From NCBI RefSeq assembly GCF_030145815.1, contig NZ_JAIXHL010000008.1, positions 117,110-181,109 of the forward strand: DNA of 64,000 nucleotides, in the 5' to 3' direction. Position 1 is the first letter of the stretch. Each line of letters begins with the position of its first letter. This DNA is from Sphingomonas sp. Lineage in GTDB: Bacteria > Pseudomonadota > Alphaproteobacteria > Sphingomonadales > Sphingomonadaceae. The notes under the pieces are model-generated. The model did not search any database. It saw only the letters and a program-made list of their open reading frames with translations, and was not told the origin of the DNA. The translations under genes and the position numbers were made by a program. Positions 62,513 through 64,000 of this stretch are shown here, one piece after another.

Positions 62513-62800
62513 TTGTCCACTACCAGGCACTGCACGGTTCGGCTGAACCGCCAGCAGCACGATCGCATCCTCGCGCTCGCTACCGAGCAGAATTGCAATC
62601 CGTCGGAGGTGATCCGGGCGGCTGTCGATGCCTATCTCGGCACCGCCACGCTCCTCACGTCAAGCCATCGCCGGCTCGCGCGCATCAGCGAGTTCATGCA
62701 GCTCGCGCTCGACGTCATCATCAGCGAGCAATATCCCGAGTTCCGCGACCGGATCATCGCCAACGCCGACAAGCGCCTGGAGCAATACCATGGCGCGTAA
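62513..62800 (+). CDS. Ribbon-helix-helix (CopG/TraJ-like) DNA-binding protein
   Basis: 95 aa from a TTG with AGGAGG five bases upstream. HCTVRLNRQQHDRILALATE then QNCNPSEVIRAAVDAYL is the RHH fold. Downstream helices (RLARISEFMQLALDVIISEQ) are typical of accessory relaxosome proteins. It overlaps the coupling-protein gene by 11 bases and probably binds oriT or its own promoter. Confidence 0.75.
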   Translation: MSTTRHCTVRLNRQQHDRILALATEQNCNPSEVIRAAVDAYLGTATLLTSSHRRLARISEFMQLALDVIISEQYPEFRDRIIANADKRLEQYHGA

Positions 62801-64000
62801 CGACATCCGCACCGACGGCCGGCCGATCCCGCTGACCCACCATTCCGCACGCGGAAAAGTCCAACGCAACTCGGGCAATTTCACCCGCGGCAGCCAGCTC
62901 CTGACCCACGAGCTGCTGATGTGGTTCGCCGGCGCAAAACTTCCCTTCGTCGTCTGGTTCTTCGTGTTCCTCGCGGCCTGGTTCGTGATCATGTCGCTCA
63001 AACTGGACGAGCACGGCTTCCAACTCGTCTGCATGAAGCTCTACGCCATGCTCTGGGACTGGGTCGGCTTCGACCCGACGAAGCGCGTCAACGTCAGGCT
63101 TCCGAGCGGCGAACTCCACCGCACGATCATGGCCGTGGTCCCGTTGATGCCCGAGGTCCAGCGGGCCTGGAGCATCGCCATGCGCGGCCTTCTCGGCGCG
63201 CTGCTTTTCTCGGTGTTCCTCACCATTCCCCTGTCGATCTGGTTCGTCGATCTCTCGCGTCGCCGTGGCAAGACGATCCTTCAGGAGCGGCACGAGCGCG
63301 GCGCTATGCTGGTCGATCGCGAGGTCCTCGTTGCCGAGGTCTCGCAGCATAACGCGGCCGCCTTCGAGGCGGACGTGCGCAAATGCTTCCCGGGCCTGTC
63401 GCCCAAGCAGGTGCTCGCCCTTCCCTTCACGGCGCGCAAGCGCGCCGGAATCCACCATCCCTACACGCTCGCCGGCATCCCCTTTCCGCACCGGATGGAG
63501 CAGTCGCACACCATGCTGATCGGTACGACCGGCTCGGGCAAGACCACCGAGCTCCGGAGCCTCGTCCGGCAGATGCGCGAGCGTCAGGACAGCGCCGTAA
63601 TCTTCGACCTGACCGGTGCCTATGTGGAGGCCTTCTACGACCCGGCGCGCGACACGATCCTCAATCCGATGGACCGCCGCTGCCCTGCATGGTCGATCTT
63701 TTCGGACTGCCGCACGCACAGCGAGTTCACCGCTGCCGCCGCCGCCCTCATCCCCGCCGATGGCGGCTCGTCCGAGCCGTTCTGGGCGCTCGCAGCGCGG
63801 ACCCTGTTCATCGAGATGTGCATCCGCCTGGTCGAGCGGGGTCAGACGACCAACCTGGCGCTTTCCGAGAACCTGATGACCGCCGATCTGAAGCGGGTCC
63901 ATCGCTTCCTCCAGAACACGATCGCCGACCCGCTGACCGCGCCCGAAGCGGCGCGCATGGCGGAGTCGATCCGCGCCGTCTTCAACACCAATGCGCAGGT
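62790..64000 (+). CDS. traD: TraD-type conjugal transfer coupling protein (3' end outside window)
   Basis: 403 codons visible and still open at the window end. Two membrane segments near residues 55-70 (PFVVWFFVFLAAWFVIM) and 135-155 (GLLGALLFSVFLTIPLSIWF), then the VirD4/TraD ATPase with Walker A GTTGSGKTTELRSLV (Gly245 to Lys251) and the strand SAVIFDLTGAYVEAF. It pumps the relaxase-bound strand into the type IV channel. Its length and N-terminus match F-type TraD of sphingomonad conjugative elements. Confidence 0.9.
   Translation, partial: MARNDIRTDGRPIPLTHHSARGKVQRNSGNFTRGSQLLTHELLMWFAGAKLPFVVWFFVFLAAWFVIMSLKLDEHGFQLVCMKLYAMLWDWVGFDPTKRVNVRLPSGELHRTIMAVVPLMPEVQRAWSIAMRGLLGALLFSVFLTIPLSIWFVDLSRRRGKTILQERHERGAMLVDREVLVAEVSQHNAAAFEADVRKCFPGLSPKQVLALPFTARKRAGIHHPYTLAGIPFPHRMEQSHTMLIGTTGSGKTTELRSLVRQMRERQDSAVIFDLTGAYVEAFYDPARDTILNPMDRRCPAWSIFSDCRTHSEFTAAAAALIPADGGSSEPFWALAARTLFIEMCIRLVERGQTTNLALSENLMTADLKRVHRFLQNTIADPLTAPEAARMAESIRAVFNTNAQ

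Noticed and set aside
1..64000. CRISPR array, rRNA operon or complete insertion sequence
   Set aside because: No regularly spaced repeats, no rRNA sequence and no transposase gene were seen in either strand.

Overview
The window looks like a sphingomonad (Alphaproteobacteria, Sphingomonadales) chromosome. Support comes from the high GC content, the gene order rpmF-plsX-fabH-ihfA-merR, a COQ9-family ubiquinone gene, a RibB with a degenerate GTP cyclohydrolase II half, and MucR/DUF736/DUF3768 genes in the mobile part. Species cannot be set from sequence reading alone.

Core part (1 to 33.66 kb). The window opens inside an amidohydrolase gene. Next is a small polysaccharide locus: a secreted GH43-type glycosidase, a convergent LacI repressor and a Tat-exported GH3 beta-glucosidase. 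The upstream regions of both hydrolases carry the same TGTAACCGGTTAC palindrome, so they probably form one LacI regulon. A very long perfect hairpin follows the GH3 gene. Leftward genes then run dciA-like, two DsbA-like thiol oxidoreductases, smc, a membrane protein and a GPH-type sugar transporter. Divergent from dciA is mutY, then a class C beta-lactamase-like hydrolase and nudC. The fatty-acid/IHF operon follows (rpmF, plsX, fabH, ihfA, merR-type), then EamA-COQ9-DinG-SixA, an old-yellow-enzyme gene, the riboflavin operon ribD-ribE-ribBA-ribH with two passengers, a tonB-like gene, gltX and a tRNA-Val(UAC).

Mobile part (33.66 to 64 kb), a composite island. A tyrosine integrase lies 25 bp beyond tRNA-Val and points back at it. 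From 33.7 to 42.4 kb all genes are on the minus strand: integrase, ParB-like protein, several unknown proteins and a divergent MobA/MobL-like relaxase with a candidate oriT upstream. This resembles an integrative mobilizable element. From 42.7 to 48.2 kb there is a defence-like cargo block. It holds a frameshifted DUF3883 pseudogene, a compact operon (unknown 274 aa, HExxH metallopeptidase, PD-(D/E)XK nuclease, unknown 205 aa, HNH nuclease) and the C-terminal stump of an SMC-like ATPase. At about 48.21 kb this block collides with the 3' stump of a plus-strand gene.

From 48.2 kb a second backbone starts on the plus strand, typical of sphingomonad conjugative elements. It has a Mom-like acyltransferase-fold protein, a PP-loop ATPase, DUF3768, several orphan small proteins, MucR, DUF736, a VapBC toxin-antitoxin pair, a SEC-C protein and an ssb-like gene. 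The ssb-like gene is cut off after about 24 codons and fused to the tail of a tyrosine recombinase. An intact recombinase follows, then non-backbone genes (a low-GC membrane protein, a secreted protein, a phosphoribosyltransferase) up to about 62 kb. Transfer functions resume with a ribbon-helix-helix protein, whose ribosome-binding site lies in a perfect hairpin, and a TraD-type coupling protein that runs off the window.
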